Shown: in pieces, positions 63,100 to 64,000 of the stretch
Layout: every line of letters begins with the position of its first letter
Position numbering within the stretch: position 1 is the first letter of the stretch
Assembly (NCBI GenBank): GCA_900473805.1
Contig: UCMS01000006.1
Span: forward strand, 724,432-788,431
Direction: 5' to 3'
Length of the DNA stretch: 64,000 bases
DNA from: Hyphomicrobiales bacterium
Lineage (GTDB): Bacteria; Pseudomonadota; Alphaproteobacteria; Rhizobiales; Rhizobiaceae
Notes under the pieces: model-generated
Told to the model about the DNA's origin: nothing
The model's database searches: none
What the model saw: the letters and a program-made list of their open reading frames with translations, nothing else
Made by a program: the position numbers and the translations under genes

Positions 63100-63789
63100 T
63101 CACCGCCCCAACACCGCCCTCGCAACAAACCAGCTCCCACACGCCCAGACCGTGCCTGCGGCCCAGCCGCCGAGCACGTCGGTCGGGTAATGCACGCCGA
63201 GATAGATGCGGCTAAGCCCGATCAGCAGTGTCAGCACGACAGCCACCAGCGGAAAGAAGTAACGCAGCGAAGGCTGCTCCTCGATGCGCGACAACATGGC
63301 GCCGAGTGTGAGGTAAGTGATGGCCGACAGCATGGCGTGGCCGCTCGGAAAGCTCATATCGGTGACTTCGACCAGATGCTGCACCACCTCCGGCCGCGGG
63401 CGGGCGATGCCGATCTTCATCGCGCTGCTCAAACCCCAACCGCCGAGGATCGAAACGGTGACGAAGGCGGCGGTGCGGAATTTACGGCGAAGCACCAGAT
63501 AGACGACGACGAGTGTGACGAGCAGCGTCAACACCGTCACCCCGCCAAGCGCCGTGATGTCCACCATCATCTTGGTGAGCCAGGTCGGCCCGACCGGCAT
63601 GCCGAGGTCGGTCGTGTCACGCAGCATCAGAAGCACGCCCTCGTCAAAAGCCCGCGTTTCGCCCTCCAGCACCTCGCCGGTCAGTTCGAACAGGCCATAG
63701 GCGACGACGGCTGCCACCAGCGCCGTCAACCAGACGCGGCGTTCGGTGGCCGAGGCGATGCGGGTGAGATGGTGCTTGAAACGCTGCAT
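63100..63789 (-). CDS. PAP2-family membrane phosphatase
   Basis: A 229-residue membrane protein with about six helices. The three phosphatase motifs are intact: KIGIARPRP, SFPSGHA and SRIYLGVHYPTDVLGG. Such enzymes dephosphorylate phosphatidic acid, undecaprenyl pyrophosphate or related lipids in the periplasm. A ribosome binding site AGGA lies eight bases before the ATG. It converges with the A/T-rich cassette, 17 bases away. The region to its right (63790-63969) holds no gene that can be supported. Confidence 0.92.
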   Translation of the reverse strand: MQRFKHHLTRIASATERRVWLTALVAAVVAYGLFELTGEVLEGETRAFDEGVLLMLRDTTDLGMPVGPTWLTKMMVDITALGGVTVLTLLVTLVVVYLVLRRKFRTAAFVTVSILGGWGLSSAMKIGIARPRPEVVQHLVEVTDMSFPSGHAMLSAITYLTLGAMLSRIEEQPSLRYFFPLVAVVLTLLIGLSRIYLGVHYPTDVLGGWAAGTVWACGSWFVARAVLGR

Positions 63790-63969
63790 GGGCGGGGTCC
63801 TGATCGGTGGCTTCGGGGTCTACATCGCGTCGTACGGGCGGCTCGTCAACCGCTACCGCTGGAGCAAATGTGGGCGGATCGCGGTTGTTCCATCAACTTG
63901 TTGAACCATCCTCGTCACGCATTCAGGAAGAAGCAAACGCCGGTTCCGCAAAGTGCGCAGCTTTGGCCA

Positions 63970-64000
63970 CTCACCCTACCCTCTCCCCGCGCGCGGGGAG
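63970..64000. repeat. start of another palindromic intergenic element at the window edge
   Basis: CTCACCCTACCCTCTCCCC followed by GCGCGCGGGGAG repeats the module seen at 5744-5802 in inverted order. It is cut by the end of the window. Confidence 0.65.

Noticed and set aside
61600..63110. att-like direct repeats flanking the A/T-rich cassette
   Set aside because: No shared flanking direct repeat was visible on either side, and no integrase is present, so a specific integration mechanism is not claimed.

Overview
The window reads as chromosomal DNA of a fast-growing alphaproteobacterium of the Rhizobiaceae (Rhizobium/Agrobacterium/Sinorhizobium-like). The basis is high G+C with strong GC3 bias, many periplasmic-binding-protein ABC transporters next to LacI/SorC/LysR regulators, a Mur-box-like palindrome before a SitABCD manganese transporter, and several copies of GC-rich palindromic intergenic elements of the rhizobial type. 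No rRNA, tRNA, CRISPR array, transposase or integrase was recognised. The species is not determined.

Layout. 1-4.1 kb: a gene tail, a small membrane protein, a CHASE4-GGDEF-EAL cyclic-di-GMP enzyme, and a nitroreductase divergent from an HxlR regulator. 4.1-13.9 kb: a sugar/glycoside catabolic locus with GH1 beta-glucosidase, Gfo/Idh oxidoreductase, sugar isomerase/epimerase, an RbsBCA-type ABC transporter and a divergent LacI repressor behind a 35-bp composite operator. 14.0-18.8 kb: a GreA-like protein, then LacI regulator-xylB-xylA for xylose use. 18.9-23.3 kb: an unusual HNH-like protein and an EmrAB-type efflux pair with its TetR regulator. 23.4-29.7 kb: TerC, an SLC13/TrkA-C permease, a candidate structured RNA, gltX and lysS. 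29.7-35.2 kb: a large His/Gly-rich membrane-anchored protein divergent from sitABCD. 35.2-43.7 kb: EamA/LysR pair, a putrescine-type ABC transporter with gamma-aminobutyraldehyde dehydrogenase (YdcSTUVW-like), and an SH3 protein. 43.7-54.5 kb: GFA protein, transaldolase with a divergent SorC regulator, a toxin-antitoxin pair, Ada-like methyltransferase, DUF2244, endonuclease III, a TetR/VOC pair, EI24 protein, carbon-nitrogen hydrolase, an AI-2E-family permease with a long C-terminal extension, and a small unknown. 54.5-61.6 kb: a peptide-type ABC system, with fused double ATPase and M20 amidohydrolase on one strand and binding protein plus two permeases on the other. 61.7-63.1 kb: an A/T-richer two-gene cassette of unknown function. 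63.1 kb to the end: PAP2 phosphatase and the start of another palindromic repeat.

How the genes work together: most of the window is nutrient uptake joined to first catabolic steps (glycosides, xylose to the pentose phosphate pathway, putrescine to 4-aminobutyrate, peptides or acyl amino acids, manganese), each with a local regulator and often a visible operator. The best candidates for something undescribed are the A/T-rich two-gene cassette, the His-rich protein divergent from sitA, the HNH-like protein beside the efflux operon, and the rod-like structured RNA upstream of gltX.
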